Source: Mactra quadrangularis
Lineage: Eukaryota; Mollusca; Bivalvia; Venerida; Mactridae
NCBI GenBank assembly: GCA_025267735.1
Contig: CM046304.1
Coordinates: 4,216,001-4,280,000 of the forward strand
Length of the DNA stretch: 64,000 nucleotides
Reading direction: 5' to 3'
This document shows positions 24,744-36,419 of the stretch, in pieces; the stretch's first letter is position 1, and every line of letters begins with the position of its first letter. The notes under the pieces were generated by a model. That model did no database searches and was not told the origin of the DNA. It saw only the letters and a list, made by a program, of their open reading frames with translations. The position numbers and the translations under genes are program-made.

Positions 24744-24852
24744 TTGGTTAGCGCAGGCGCACTGATCTCATCTCAGTAAGAAAAAGAACGATAACTCTGG
24801 AAGGAAAGACAGATACATGCATGACTTTACGGTGAACTTGGAATAAACAAAA
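24744..24852. promoter_or_regulatory. Compact bidirectional promoter between RPL15 and MRPS21
   Basis: Only about 110 bp separate the inferred RPL15 start from the MRPS21 ATG. The interval contains GCGCAGGCGC at 24751-24760, a near-palindromic match to the NRF-1 (nuclear respiratory factor 1) core. No TATA box is obvious. NRF-1 classically drives nuclear genes for mitochondrial function, which fits MRPS21. Confidence 0.6.
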
Positions 24853-25590
24853 ATGCGATCAAAGCATGTTAGGATGCTTGCTAGGACCGTAATGGTTCAT
24901 AATAACGATATAGAAAAATCATATAATCTTTTAAACAGGTAAGAAAACCTAACAAAAAGCACTAAGTTGGTCCACTCACAGGTGTCATGTTATGATTTAT
25001 TCGTACTCAAGCCGGTTCGTACCGTAACAGACTTTCCAGTTTATTTTGTTAGTTAAGCTATTAGTTAGCTAATTTTCTGTATGTAATTTATTTTCGTTAA
25101 ATTATATGTATTTTTAAAAACTTCTGTACAACTTTCATTTGCATTTTATATTTTACCTGCAAGTGCCTTCTTCCCGCAGACTGAGTGATGTAATCTTGCT
25201 CAATTGGGCCTTCGGAACTGTGCCAGAATCAAATAACAATGGGATTTATAATCTTTGTCTTGAGCTTTTCAGCAATAAAGATCCTCATTTGTACCGCCTG
25301 TGCACAGATGGAAAAATGTATAAGTTGATGTACAGAATTAGGTCTATTTATACAGTATTCCATGTATTGTATCTTAAAATCCTGAAGATAAAAGTATCAA
25401 TTTCTATTTCAGGATTTTATCAAATGAAGGAATTATGAATGAAGCTTCAAGATTAAAATATTTTGAAAAGCCGTGTGTACAACGTAACAGATTATGTTTT
25501 GAAAGATGTAGAAGAATATATGACTCGGAAATGAAAAGGAAAATAAACTTGTTGTCTCGGAAAAATAGAGTTGATCCACATCCAAGATGA
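24853..25590 (+). CDS. MRPS21: Mitochondrial small ribosomal subunit protein bS21m, 2 exons
   Basis: Component of the mitochondrial 28S ribosomal subunit. The coding exons are 24853-24938 and 25413-25590, joined GT-AG in phase (264 nt, 87 residues plus TGA), the same length as vertebrate MRPS21. The first exon gives an ARTVMV block with basic residues before it, then NLLNR. The second gives LSNEGIMNEASRLKYFEKP, then the hallmark FERCRRIY and KINLLSRKNRVDP blocks. The family pattern of Arg/Lys-rich RNA-contacting C-terminus is intact. The gene is head to head with RPL15. The 474-bp intron contains a 99-residue frame that I regard as chance. No stand-alone long frame exists for this gene because both exons are short. 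Confidence 0.93.
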
Positions 25591-25760
25591 TGAATATGAA
25601 ACTCTCAAGACTTAATCATTATTTAAATTAGATGTATAAAAAACTGACTGTGCCTGAAGCCCAGTTCTAGTGTTAATTGTTTCGGGCTTCTGAGATTTAC
25701 GTGTTTTATGTGTGGTTGGTAACTTAGTGCCATAGTGGGATCAAGTATAAAATGGTATTA

Positions 25761-25766
25761 ATTAAA
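25761..25766 (+). terminator. Possible MRPS21 poly(A) signal ATTAAA
   Basis: ATTAAA about 170 nt downstream of the stop, the first reasonable hexamer after the coding region. Confidence 0.4.
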
Positions 25767-26117
25767 CAACTGTTACAAAGACTATCCACTTTTTTTAGTA
25801 TTAGGGAAGGGACCTAGGGTTTTTCTTTTTGTAGAATATTTGGGGAAATTTTATCACAATTTCATAGATAGGGGAACAAAAAATCCAATGTAAACTCCAA
25901 CCTTTGGGAAATCTGCATGATTTTAAAGAAATTTCAGGAGGGGAAGGCACCTGTTAACGGCCCCTGTTATATAAGGAAAAACAGGTCTGCAATGTACAGT
26001 GATAAATATTACACTTACAGCATGATTTATATAAGTATATCTGTAATATCAGTATGATCTGTATAAGTTCACCTATTAAGCAAAAAAACCCTGTTTTCAG
26101 CCATTTTTTGCAATCAT
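25767..26117. other. Intergenic DNA
   Basis: No gene or repeat boundary recognised. Confidence 0.4.
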
Positions 26118-26411
26118 AGGCAGATCCAGCAAGGGGGGAGGTCCAACCCCCCCCCTAGAATTTCCAAAACGTACCTGTCTATTAGTGTATTTCTTCACTG
26201 TAAGTCATTTTTAAGTATCATGAAGCAATTTTTCTCAGTGATTAATATAGATTAAATGGTTATGTTATTTTTATTATCAATATGTTGCATTATTCTGCAA
26301 ATAATGTATAAATTAATGTTAATATGGTTTGAAAGTGTGGACCCCCACCCCCCTAGAAAAGTTCAGACCCCCCCCCCCCCCTAGAAAAAAAATCCTGGAT
26401 CCGCCCCTGGC
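26118..26411. mobile_element. hAT-like MITE with GGATCCAG ends and C-runs
   Basis: Left AGGCAGATCCAGCAAGGG and right CTGGATCCGCCCCTG are imperfect complements, followed inward by poly-C/CTAGAA motifs in both arms. The interior is AT-rich and non-coding. Candidate flanking 8-mers match only 5 of 8, so the duplication has decayed or my ends are off by a few bases. Confidence 0.5.
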
Positions 26412-26873
26412 ATTGGTAAAAAAAGCAACATAGAGTAGGCTCCAATTTATTTTACCAATTGTTATTTTAATTTATAATTTTCTGGTCAATATTCCTGATA
26501 ATTTTTAGACCTCAGTGTTATATTGAGGTTGTTGTGTTGTGTGATGTCTGAAAAATATGTAAACTGAAGACAATTGTTTATGTATTGGTTATACATCATC
26601 TGTCTGACATGAAAGCATTTTTCTTTTGCAATTTAACTTGATTAAATGTTGAATTTATAATAAGATATTGATAAACTGAAATCTTTTGCTTTTTAATTCA
26701 GAATTTATATTCCATTTCCTTCACGACTTGTCAACATCACACGTCCCGCAAAAAATATTATATACACACACTATATATATGTGTTTGTACACAATGTTTT
26801 TTGTGGGGTCTATTTTATGCAGGCATCCTGTTGTCAACATCAGAATGGAAGTCCAATATTTTAAGACTATAAT

Positions 26874-29800
26874 TAGGGGGGGGGGGGGGGGGTTGTTAAT
26901 TTCATTATTTAAAGATAGCCATGTGAGACCCAGCTTAAAATATGGTGCCATCAATATGATAATAGAATCAACAACAAAAAAGTTTGTTTGACCCCATTAA
27001 CCCCCCTGTACATACCCCTTGAAAGTAGGACACGCCCATTTTACGTAAAAATAACAATTTTTTATATCCAACTGTTATAAATCAATTCTTATAGGCTTTC
27101 AATATATCAATATGTAGGTTTGTTAGGCTGCTGAGTTCAAATATGAAGTCAAAATCTAAATTAAACAACTTAATATGGCGGAAAATTCAAAATGGCTGCC
27201 AAAATGACCCAAATTTTTGACATATTTGGGTATTATATTTACTGGGCATTGAATATGTTGAAACATGCCTGCAATATATCAATTTAAAGGTGTTTTATGG
27301 TGCCGAGTTCAAATATTAACTCCAAAACTGAATTAAACAAACAAATATGGCAGAAAATTCAAAATGGTCGCCAAAATAAATCATATTTCAGTTATAAACG
27401 GCACACTTTAAACATGTTACGCAATTTATGAATTTACTTTTGTTAATGAAATCTTAAAAGAAGACCAAAGTTATGACACTTGATTATATGTGTGTAAATA
27501 TATTTTATTCATTATATAGCTGAGGTAGAGCTCTAGAGGTATGATTAGAGGTTAAGGTCTGAGAGGTTATTCGTTCCAACCTAACTAGCGGCTCATAATA
27601 TGATGTCGTGATTGAAAAAAAATGTGTCTATGATTGCTTTACTTCATTCAGATATTGATGCATATTTGCATAGAAAAAGTCTTGGCCCTTTGGTTGCAAA
27701 GTAGAGTTAAAATTCCAAGGAAATTTTATAGATATTAGTTCTAAATGATCATCATGGGTGATGACTGTATGCTATCATGTAAGCATCTAAGCTATAATAT
27801 AGATTGCAACTTTTTAGCTCGACTTTTCGAAGAAAATGAGAGCTATTGCTATCACTTTGGCGTCAGCGTTGGCGTTGGCGTTGGTTTTCAGGTTAAAGTT
27901 TTTTGAAACACTTATAACTTCAACACTATCCAAGTTATTTTATTGAAAGTTGGTATACTTATTAAGTGGGACTATATTAACCATTCTGTGAAAGGGGATA
28001 ACTCTGGATGAATTATTTTATGAGTTATTGCCCTTTTATAATTAAATAATTGCAAAATATGAGGTTAAAGTTTTTCCTATGTAGAATATCTTCAATACTG
28101 ATCAATTCATTTGACTTAAAGTTTGTATACTTATTTGTCAGTACAATATCTACACCACTGTGAAGGCACATAACTGTGGATGAATTATTTTTAGAGTAAT
28201 TGCCCTTTTATACTTAAGAAATTGCAAAATATGAGGTTAAAGTTTTTCCTATGTAGAATATATTCAATACTGATCAAGGTATTTGTCTTAAAGTTTGTAT
28301 ACTTATTTGTTGGTACTGTATCTACCCGACTATGAAGGGATGTAACTGTGGATGAATTATTTTTGGAGTAATTGCCCTTTTATACTTCAGAAAAATGCAA
28401 AATATAATGTTAAAATCATTTCTATATGTAATATCTTTAATACTAATCAAGATATTTGACTTTAAGTTTGTAAACTTAGTTATGGGTTCTATATCTACAC
28501 AACTATAAAGGGACGTTACTTTGGATGAATTATTGTTGGAGTTGTGCCCCTTTATACTTAAACATTTAAGATTAAAATTTGTTCTCATGGGATATATTTA
28601 GAACTTATAAATATATTTGAATGAAAGTTGGAATACTTATTCGTCAGTTCTTCATCTATCGGACTATAAAGGGACATAACTCTGGATGAATTACTTCAGA
28701 GTTATTCCCCTTTATACTTTGATATTTAAGGGTTATGTTTGCTCAAATTTAATATATTTTGTTTGATAGAAAGTTAGTATACTTTTTCATCAGTACTACA
28801 TCTAGTTGAATACAATGGGACGTAATAATTGATGAATTATTGTTGGAGTTGTGACCCTTTTCAACTTTTTAATTCGGGAGAAAGTATTATGAAGTGAAAT
28901 ATTTTCAATACTTAAGAAGATATTTAAATGACAATTAGTATGCTTATTCATCAGTACTGCATCTACGCGACTACAAAGGGACATAACTCATGATGTTATT
29001 TTTTGAAGTTATGCCCCTTACTTTAATTTTGAATTTTGTTCAAAGTGAAATACAATGTATTTATAGTTCTTCATATAGATATTTAAATGAAAGTAGGTAT
29101 GCTTATTCGTTGATACTATGTCTACTTTACTCTGAAGGGGCGTTACTATGGATGAATGTTCTAGGAGTAATGCCCCTTTTATATTTTACAAATATGAATT
29201 GGTAATTATTGTTTGACTGAATTATATACTTTCAAAAATTATGTCCTGTCTTGAAATTACTTTTGTTTAAAGATAAGCCTTGCCATGAACAAAACGCCCG
29301 AAAAGTCGAGCGCGCTGTCCTTGGACTGCTCTTGTTTAACAAGTTGTTATCTTGTTTAATTCTGAAAATATGATAAAGCAATTTCTCGGTAAAGAATGAC
29401 TTTATAGCTTATCAGATTTCTAGATGCAATTCATTTACTTTCTTTGTTTCTATTTTTATTAAGTTTGGCTTATGTATTTATCAAAATCTTCACAAAAAGT
29501 AAATGGACCAACAATTGCTTTCAGAGATTCAAAGAATTGTATTCTCCAATTTTCAAATATCATTCATGTTTATACTCACTTTGCATTTCCGTTAAAACTA
29601 ATGATTGAGATGATGGACCGTGCTCAATTATTTGGCCAACTGTGCATGTTTGAAACAAATGCAAGACATTCCATGATAAGAAAATGAGATTGTGACAACC
29701 GAGTAAAAGAAAAGTAAAGAAAACAATAATTGAAATAGGCAATTTCTTTTTTGAGGGGTGGTTGATACAATCACAGCCAAACCAAGCAAAATGCAATTTG

Positions 29801-31149
29801 TTAATTGATTAAACATTTGAATCTCTCATGAATGCTAAAACAGACAGGAAACCTTTTAACTCACATTTCATACTTTTTGTAACTAATGAGAATTTATATA
29901 TAAAGACATTAACAGGTAAAGAAAGTTTTCTTCATAACTGACGATGAGCAGAAAACATTTGGTACATTTTCTACTGAAACAATTCTACACAAACTTAAAC
30001 ACAAAACTTTTAAGATTACATATTTTAACCAAATTTGCAGCTATTTCCCCTGGTCATTTGACTACTAGTATATTTATATTTATATATGTGTGAGTTGCCT
30101 GATGATGTATAATTTAACATTACACTATTGGACTAATGAAAATACGTAAATTAAAGACACCAATTGGCGATTCATCCCTTCATGAATTGAAAAATTGCAA
30201 GTATATTTCTTGTGCAAGGAAATTGGTTTTGACTCTTGTGGGTTTGAACCAAAAATCCCTCTATCCATTAGTATCTTTATTTCAACTGGATCTTTGCTAT
30301 TGCATTGATTACCAGTATACATTGAAAATGTGTTATTTTGGTGGCCATTTTGAATTTTTGTCCATATTGGGTTGTTTAAATTAGTTTTGACTTCATATTT
30401 GAACATATTACCTTAACAAACTTATAAATTGACATAATGTTAGCATGATTCAACACATTGAATGCCTAGGATAAATAATAACCCGAATATGGTCAAACAA
30501 ACTGGGTTAAATTTGGCAGCCATTTGGTTCCTTGAATTAAGTTTTTAACTTCCTTTTTGAATTCATCACCTTTAGAAACCTATTTCTGGATATATTGCAT
30601 GTATGATTCAACATATTGAATGTCCAGGATAAATAATTACCCTAATATGCTCAAAATGGGTTAAATTTGGCAGCCATTTTGAATTTCTCCCCATAGTGGT
30701 TTCTTAAATTAAGTTTTTTTACTTCATATTTGAATTCAGCACCTTAAGAAACCTGTAGCTAGACATATTGCAGGCATGATTCAACATATTGAATTTCCAG
30801 GATAAATAAACTCCAGAATATGCTCGTACTATGGTTATTTTGGTGGCCATTTTGAATTTTCAGCCATATTGGTTTGATTAATTTTGTTTTTGACTTCATA
30901 TTTGAACTCAGCACCTTAATAAACATCTAAATTGACATATTGCAGTCCAATACCATACAACTTATTGCAATTAAATGTAAAAAAACTGGTAATTTATGTG
31001 AAAATGGGCGTGGTCAACCTTCAGAGTGTATGTACAGGGGGTTAATGGGGTCAGAAATTAAAAAGATATGCTTTTTCTTACATGTCAGTACATGTAGCAT
31101 CTTTTAAACAGGGTCTCATAAAAAGTCAAATTAACAACCCCCCCCCCCT
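26874..31149. mobile_element. 4.3-kb non-autonomous DNA transposon, 8-bp target duplication (family T)
   Basis: Long terminal inverted repeats start TAGGGGG...GTTGTTAATTT on the left and are complementary on the right. ACTATAAT flanks both sides (26866-26873 and 31150-31157), an 8-bp target-site duplication. Conserved blocks in both arms include ACCCCCTGTACATAC and a CACGCCCATTTT motif. Each arm continues into degenerate ~150-190-bp subterminal repeats (27165-27420 inverted relative to 30325-30960) with GGC(A/T)GCCATTTTGAATTT and CATATTGCAGGCATGATTC. No transposase remains. The element shares its ends with the 10.9-kb element at 37328-48239. Confidence 0.85.
27818..29310. repeat. Foldback-ended array of eight ~165-bp units, nested in family T element
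   Basis: The ends CTCGACTTTTCG (27818) and CGAAAAGTCGAG (29299-29310) are complementary. Inside are eight degenerate units marked by GGATGAATTATTTTTGGAGT-like sequence followed by TGCCCCTTTTAT (about 28009, 28177, 28350, 28524, 28687, 28831, 28991 and 29151), 144-174 bp apart. The left end also has CGTCAGCGTTGGCGTTGGCG. My recollection is that similar repeats are widespread in bivalve genomes. It is non-coding. Confidence 0.7.
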
Positions 31150-31205
31150 ACTATAATGTATACATGTAATACTGCCTTGTACTATCTTGCTAACAAGTTA
31201 GGAAG

Positions 31206-31465
31206 CCTCCTGGGTAGCTAAAGTCAGTAGCACACAAGTCTACTGGACAAGAAGTCATAGGCCAGTTTCCCTGTCATGGCATACTTTAATGGAGCTTTGC
31301 CACAAATTAATTTTTACAGCCATTTCCCTCCTACCAGGTAGGACAGCTGTCTGTCACTGAAGGAAGTATGTGCCTTGTAACTGATTAACAGCTTAATTAA
31401 GAGATTTAGCCTTTCCAGGTTGACCGACTGCAGAGATATGACTTATACGATGTGGTATGACTTGC
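31206..31465 (+). mobile_element. tRNA-derived SINE, degraded, same family as 14772-15083
   Basis: The head has CTGGGTAGCTAAAGTCAGTAG (decayed A-box) and a poor B-box. The body contains GAGATTTAGCCTTTCCAGG and TATGACTTATACGATGTGG, matching the complement of the intronic SINE. No target duplication was identified. Confidence 0.65.
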
Positions 31466-31689
31466 TCAAAACCATACTAGGTTTGAATTATGTCTTCTAT
31501 TAATTATGTTTATATGATACTAACAGTTCGTCTGACAGTTCTTCAAGAGACACACCAATACTAGACTTCCATTCTCTGTAAGCAACTTAGTTAAACTACC
31601 TACTTATTGTATTAACAGCTATAGCTATGGTTTGTAGCTACACTTAAACACACAACCGTCTATCTGTTGTTTTGAAGTCTCCATATAGG

Positions 31690-32168
31690 TGTCCATCATA
31701 GGTGGCTGTCAACAATGGAGAGGTTTGTCAATTATAGTTTACTGTCGGCCAATAAGATGGCTGTTGACATGGTGACAGCTGTCAACCATGGAAATATGGC
31801 TTCAGGTATGACGGCAGACAATCAAGGGGCTCGTTATCAACCATGGAAATGGCTGTCAACCGTGTAAGATAGCTGTCAACCAAGGAGATTGCTGCCAACC
31901 ATGGAGGATGACCGTCAACAATGGAGATGGCTGCCAATCATTGAAGATGACCGTCAACTATGTAAGATAGCTGTCAACCATGGATATAGCTGTCAACCAT
32001 TGGGATAGCTGTAAACCAATAAATGGCTATCAACCGATAAATAGCTGTCAACTATGGACATAGCTGTCAACCAATTAACTGCTGTCAGCCAAGAAGATGG
32101 CTGTTGACATGGTGACAGCTGTTAACCATGGAAATGGCTTCAAGTATGACGGCAGACAATCAAGGGGC
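31690..32168 (+). repeat. Degenerate ~21-bp minisatellite bounded by a 73-bp duplication
   Basis: Around 20 imperfect copies of a unit like ATAGCTGTCAACCATGGAGA. A ~73-bp segment containing GGCTGTTGACATGGTGACAG and ATGACGGCAGACAATCAAGG occurs at about 31757-31830 and again at 32096-32168, 339 bp later, so part of the array was duplicated as a block. Confidence 0.85.
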
Positions 32169-32169
32169 T

Positions 32170-32764
32170 ATTATTATGTCATTAATGATTTTATTGTTCA
32201 AAGATTAGACTAAAGACTCAATCCCAATTAATGTGGACATATGGGCATATTTTTTATATTTTTTTTCATGTCATCAAATATGAGTTTTAAATCAATTATA
32301 GGCATTGTAGACATGTTTTGTACGCAGTATAAAAATCTTTTCAGCTGGACTAGTATACTTTTTTAGATATAGGCTTGTGAAAAGTCACACCTAGCATTTT
32401 ATTAAATGTGCTTTTGAAAATCGAACCTGTGCTGTAAATTTCACTTATTTAAAACAAGTAATGGTCAAACTGTTGAGAAATTTAATACAGTTGCATTCTA
32501 TAAGGTATTGTGTTTTGGAATAAATGATAAAGATTGAAGAGTATGCCAGATATTTTCAGAAAAACATAAATATTGAATACGGTATTTTCAATATTTTTAT
32601 TTGTTTTAAACATATCATTCATATAAACTGTTCCAGAACGATACAAATAAGTTAAATATAGAATGAAACTGTTTAAAATAGTTAGATACCAATGTCTTAG
32701 TATTATAACAAAACTTCGTGCAAATATAAACCACCACAAAACAACCAATAAAGAGTATAATTGT
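32170..32764. other. AT-rich intergenic DNA
   Basis: No gene recognised. The two short minus-strand frames here have no family features. Confidence 0.4.
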
Positions 32765-33471
32765 TGTCCCGTATGTTAGCAAATTTGGCTCGTACGTTAC
32801 ATACTTCAGTTTGGTCATCTAAACTATTGATAACTTAGTTAAACTGCAAGAATACAACTTACATTGTTGTGTAATTTGTTTTACAATTCAATGTACTTGT
32901 GTTTTACTTATAAAATTACAATAATACCTTTCAATTACAATAATTACGCGACCCATTTTCATTTTCCCAAGAGAACAACATTCAACAATATTGTGACAAG
33001 TTTAACAAAGAAACATAGCAAACTAACGCATAAACTAACATAAGCTATTTAGTAGTTAGGTAACTTGTGATTTACAACCATAAATTATCCTGGCAAATGC
33101 ATGTTTAGACAATTCTACATTGTCCCGTACGTTATTGAATAAGTAAAATAATGTATGCAACTGATCAAATTAATGCTTCTAAAGTTATAATTTGATCACA
33201 CGAGGCATTGTTTTAATTTACTTTTTCAAAACAAGATGGTATTCAATTAAGAACAATGCAACTATTTATCATTTATTGCAAATAATAAGTATTATGACTT
33301 ACATTTTTTCCGTCACTCCTGTTAGTTACTTTACTTTAGTTACTTACCAGCTAATATAAAGATCTTATCATTATAACATAACTTTATGGTCTTTACTTAC
33401 GCAAAAATAGTTTGTAAAGAGTGCAAAACTGTGAGATTAATGCAGCCTTTAAATAAATGTCCCGTACGTTA
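32765..33471 (+). repeat. Dispersed array of TGTCCCGTACGTTA boxes, ~346-bp spacing
   Basis: TGTCCCGTATGTTA (32765), TGTCCCGTACGTTA (33121) and TGTCCCGTACGTTA (33458), 356 and 337 bp apart, in otherwise unrelated AT-rich DNA. An extra CGTACGTTAC is at 32801. The spacing is about twice 173 bp, like the arrays at 1914 and 52515. Confidence 0.55.
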
Positions 33472-34128
33472 TCGGAGTTTGGAGACAACGTTTGTTGTAT
33501 GAGGTGTGGAAAATTATTTTTGAATTTACGTTATAATATGTGTTTTTCTTGAGGATTTAGTAATAATTGACATATTAAAGATATATTTGATAGGAAATCT
33601 GTCTGATTTTTTAAACAAATTGAAGCTAACAATAAGAATATGTCATTGGAGACATAGGGGTTTTCTACACCCTAGCTTTATTATGAGACAATATTTTGAA
33701 AAAATCGAAGTTTTCTTCACGAAATATGTCGTTTATACTTTTACTATAGCATTATCACTTGTAAATATGCATTTCATTTACATAGATTATGTAAGTTAAA
33801 TTCCTGCAAACATAATAAACGTTGGAGACATCAAATGTGCACTCTAAGTGGGAATGAGTATTAAATTGCGAGTGGATAGTTGTTTAAGAACAAAATACTT
33901 GATTTGTTGCGAAGGGTGCATGCTTCCACAGAACATATCTATTCGCTGGAGAATGTATTCTTCCCGTTGTACAACAAGTTTTTTTACTTAGTTTGATTAT
34001 TTTATCCCGTCGCATAAGGTTATTCTGTTCTCATCTTGCACGAAAGCAAGTCACTTCGACAGGGAAACGTGTCCACCTTCAGCTATAGCCATGATTCGCC
34101 ATTTTGATTTTAAAAGAGCAACACGTAT
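33472..34128. other. Intergenic DNA
   Basis: No gene recognised. The 70-residue plus-strand frame at 33587 lacks family features. Confidence 0.4.
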
Positions 34129-34137
34129 ACCTGGCAT

Positions 34138-35746
34138 CATTCTCGTTCCCAGAGTCTAGTAGGATTCTCAATACTAGCCTCTGGCGCCACGCGGTTAATT
34201 TCGAGTGCGCGCATGCGCATCCGATATTTTTTACACACCAATGAAAAAACGCGTCTCAAAATTTCCGCGAAACGGCGCCAGTTAAAGACATACTCTCTCA
34301 ATTCAAATTTTCATAGAAACTGTTCAATATTTTGCATCTTAAATTTGTTCTTTGACAACCCTAAAGAAAAAGTGCCAAAATAATTATAGGTCACCACATT
34401 ACTCTTTCCGTGGCACACTGTTGAAGTACACGCGTATTCCTCAAATTTAGCAGATTTTTGCTGATATTTCTGGAAACTAGTGGAGGTTTATACAAATGAA
34501 CCATAAAGAAATAAAACAACAAATCAATCATTTTTACTTGTGTTTATGATCATAGATAATTTTTACAACTATTATTTCACAAAAATACTTTGAATATTTA
34601 TTTAAAAAAATATAAAGAATGTCCAATGCCAGTATCATCATGCGACAGAAAAGAACGCTGATTTCTTCAAATTTCTGCATTAAAATCATCATTTCAAGAA
34701 AACTAACTATAAAATGATAAAAATTCACACAAGTCTGCAATGAGTCAAGAAGTAAATATATGGATTTTCGATACGTTTAATTGAAAGAAATTTTCGGAGA
34801 GACATATAAAAGCAACAAATTTTACTCTCTTGCTTTAAAGCTAGCTTGATAGCAATGTGGATTGAGCAGAAGTTAAATAAATAATATACATATATACAAC
34901 ATAATTTCAATAAAACTTGTTTTACAGTTAAGTTAATGTCTGATTATTTTCATGTAATTTCAAACTGCTATTCGAAAATAATCAAACCATTAAAAATTTC
35001 TATTAAACATACATACACTAAATTAATAACATTATGTTGACAATGCATTTTATTAAAAAAGAGGCTATTTGTCACTTTCCAAATAATCGAATGAAAAACT
35101 TTAAAATTTGATACGCAATATTCTCCGGTCCCAACCCTTATCCCTAATCAACGGCCCTGTTGTCCCGAGTTCAAATTCGGCGAATTTAATAGATCATTAT
35201 CAAATGCTATTTAACGCTGGTAAAATTAAAGTTTCAGTCCTGACATAGTTAATGAGTACAGCCATTGTTAATCTGTTAAATGAAGCGTGTCATCCCGTAT
35301 AATAGTAGCCTGATAATATCATTTATTAGCGTTACACACATTTAATCATTGCATGCCTGCCTAACATCCTGTCATAAAGCAAACAACTATGTATTTTCTT
35401 GATTGTTGTATATTAATTGCTACTGCGCTCTGCATTTGACCTTAAATTGATTAAAGCCATAAAACAGCAGGATTGCTGTCTTGTTTATGTAGATGGAACC
35501 TAGATTATGTCACCTTGGTAACAGTAATAACTTACATTATCTTAAACTTTAGACGAAGGCGCTATGTAAGCGACAATTGGATTGGTTGATAAATTAACCG
35601 TCAGAGGACGTTTCTCGCGAAACTTTTCGCGAAAGCATTCTGATTGGTCGATCTCGGCCAAAATTATGACGCTTCATTCCTGAAATTAGCCGTGTGGCGC
35701 CAGATGCTGGTATTGAGAATCCTACTAGACTCTGGAAACGAGAATG
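34138..35746. mobile_element. MULE-like non-autonomous element, 9-bp target duplication
   Basis: The ends CATTCTCGTTCCCAGAGTC (left) and the complement of GACTCTGGAAACGAGAATG (right) begin inverted repeats of at least 60 bp that continue through TAGTAGGATTCTCAATAC and CTGGCGCCAC. The 9-bp ACCTGGCAT flanks it exactly at 34129-34137 and 35747-35755. A 9-bp duplication with long inverted repeats fits Mutator-like elements. The 1.6-kb interior is AT-rich with no convincing frame. Confidence 0.85.
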
Positions 35747-36192
35747 ACCTGGCATAGAACTTGTCTTATTTTGCGGTGTTAGTTACTAGGAAACTATGCT
35801 TGAGATTAATTTCTTATTTGAGTGTGACATATGTTGGTCAGTCAGAGATTAAAAATAACGTTTGTGCACCATTTCAAGACAGCTATAACCTATTTTTGTT
35901 TGATAGACTATATTTTGTCTTTTATGAAAGAAAGTTCAAGCTGAATAAGTTAGAGGTGATGAAAATTGAGTTCTATTGGTTGGATGAACTGTCATATTCA
36001 TATGAATGTTGATAAGAGATATGAAGCACTAACAAATGTCCATTAAAGAATAGATTTGGATCCATATTAATTCAACTTGCCATTCTGTTAGCTATTGTTG
36101 ATATTATTGATGTACAACTATGCACTTAGTCTAAGTATTACAATGATACTAATGATACATATTAATCATAAATCTTATGTTCACCTTTTAGT

Positions 36193-36413
36193 CTGAGTCA
36201 ACTGATTCGGCAAATGGGAGCTCCCCAGTTTCATCTACCAGTGGCCCTCTTCAGATTCAGAGAGGACGTGCCAGAAGAAAGTCGCGAGGTAGAAGGGGGC
36301 ATCAAGAAGGGCGCATCATCTACTAGATGAGCTCAGGGTCGTTCAAGAGGTGCTGATATAGTAGAAGCTACAACTACAACTCTGCTACAGACAGCGATGA
36401 TATGATGAAGGTA
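36193..36413 (+). pseudogene. Exon-like segment encoding a Ser- then Arg/Gly-rich stretch
   Basis: An acceptor-like CACCTTTTAG precedes a frame reading SESTDSANGSSPVSSTSGPL then RGRARRKSRGRRG, which is interrupted by a stop after about 45 codons. A second frame continues in similar style (GRSRGADIVEATTTT) up to GATGAAG and a donor-like GTAATA. This could be an exon of a transposase N-terminus or a decayed cellular exon. I do not recognise the family and no neighbouring exon is identifiable. Confidence 0.3.
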
Positions 36414-36419
36414 ATATTC

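Noticed and set aside
25139..25438. 99-residue plus-strand frame as a separate gene
   Set aside because: It lies in the MRPS21 intron and ends over exon 2 in the wrong frame. Exon 2 in its own frame is clearly MRPS21.
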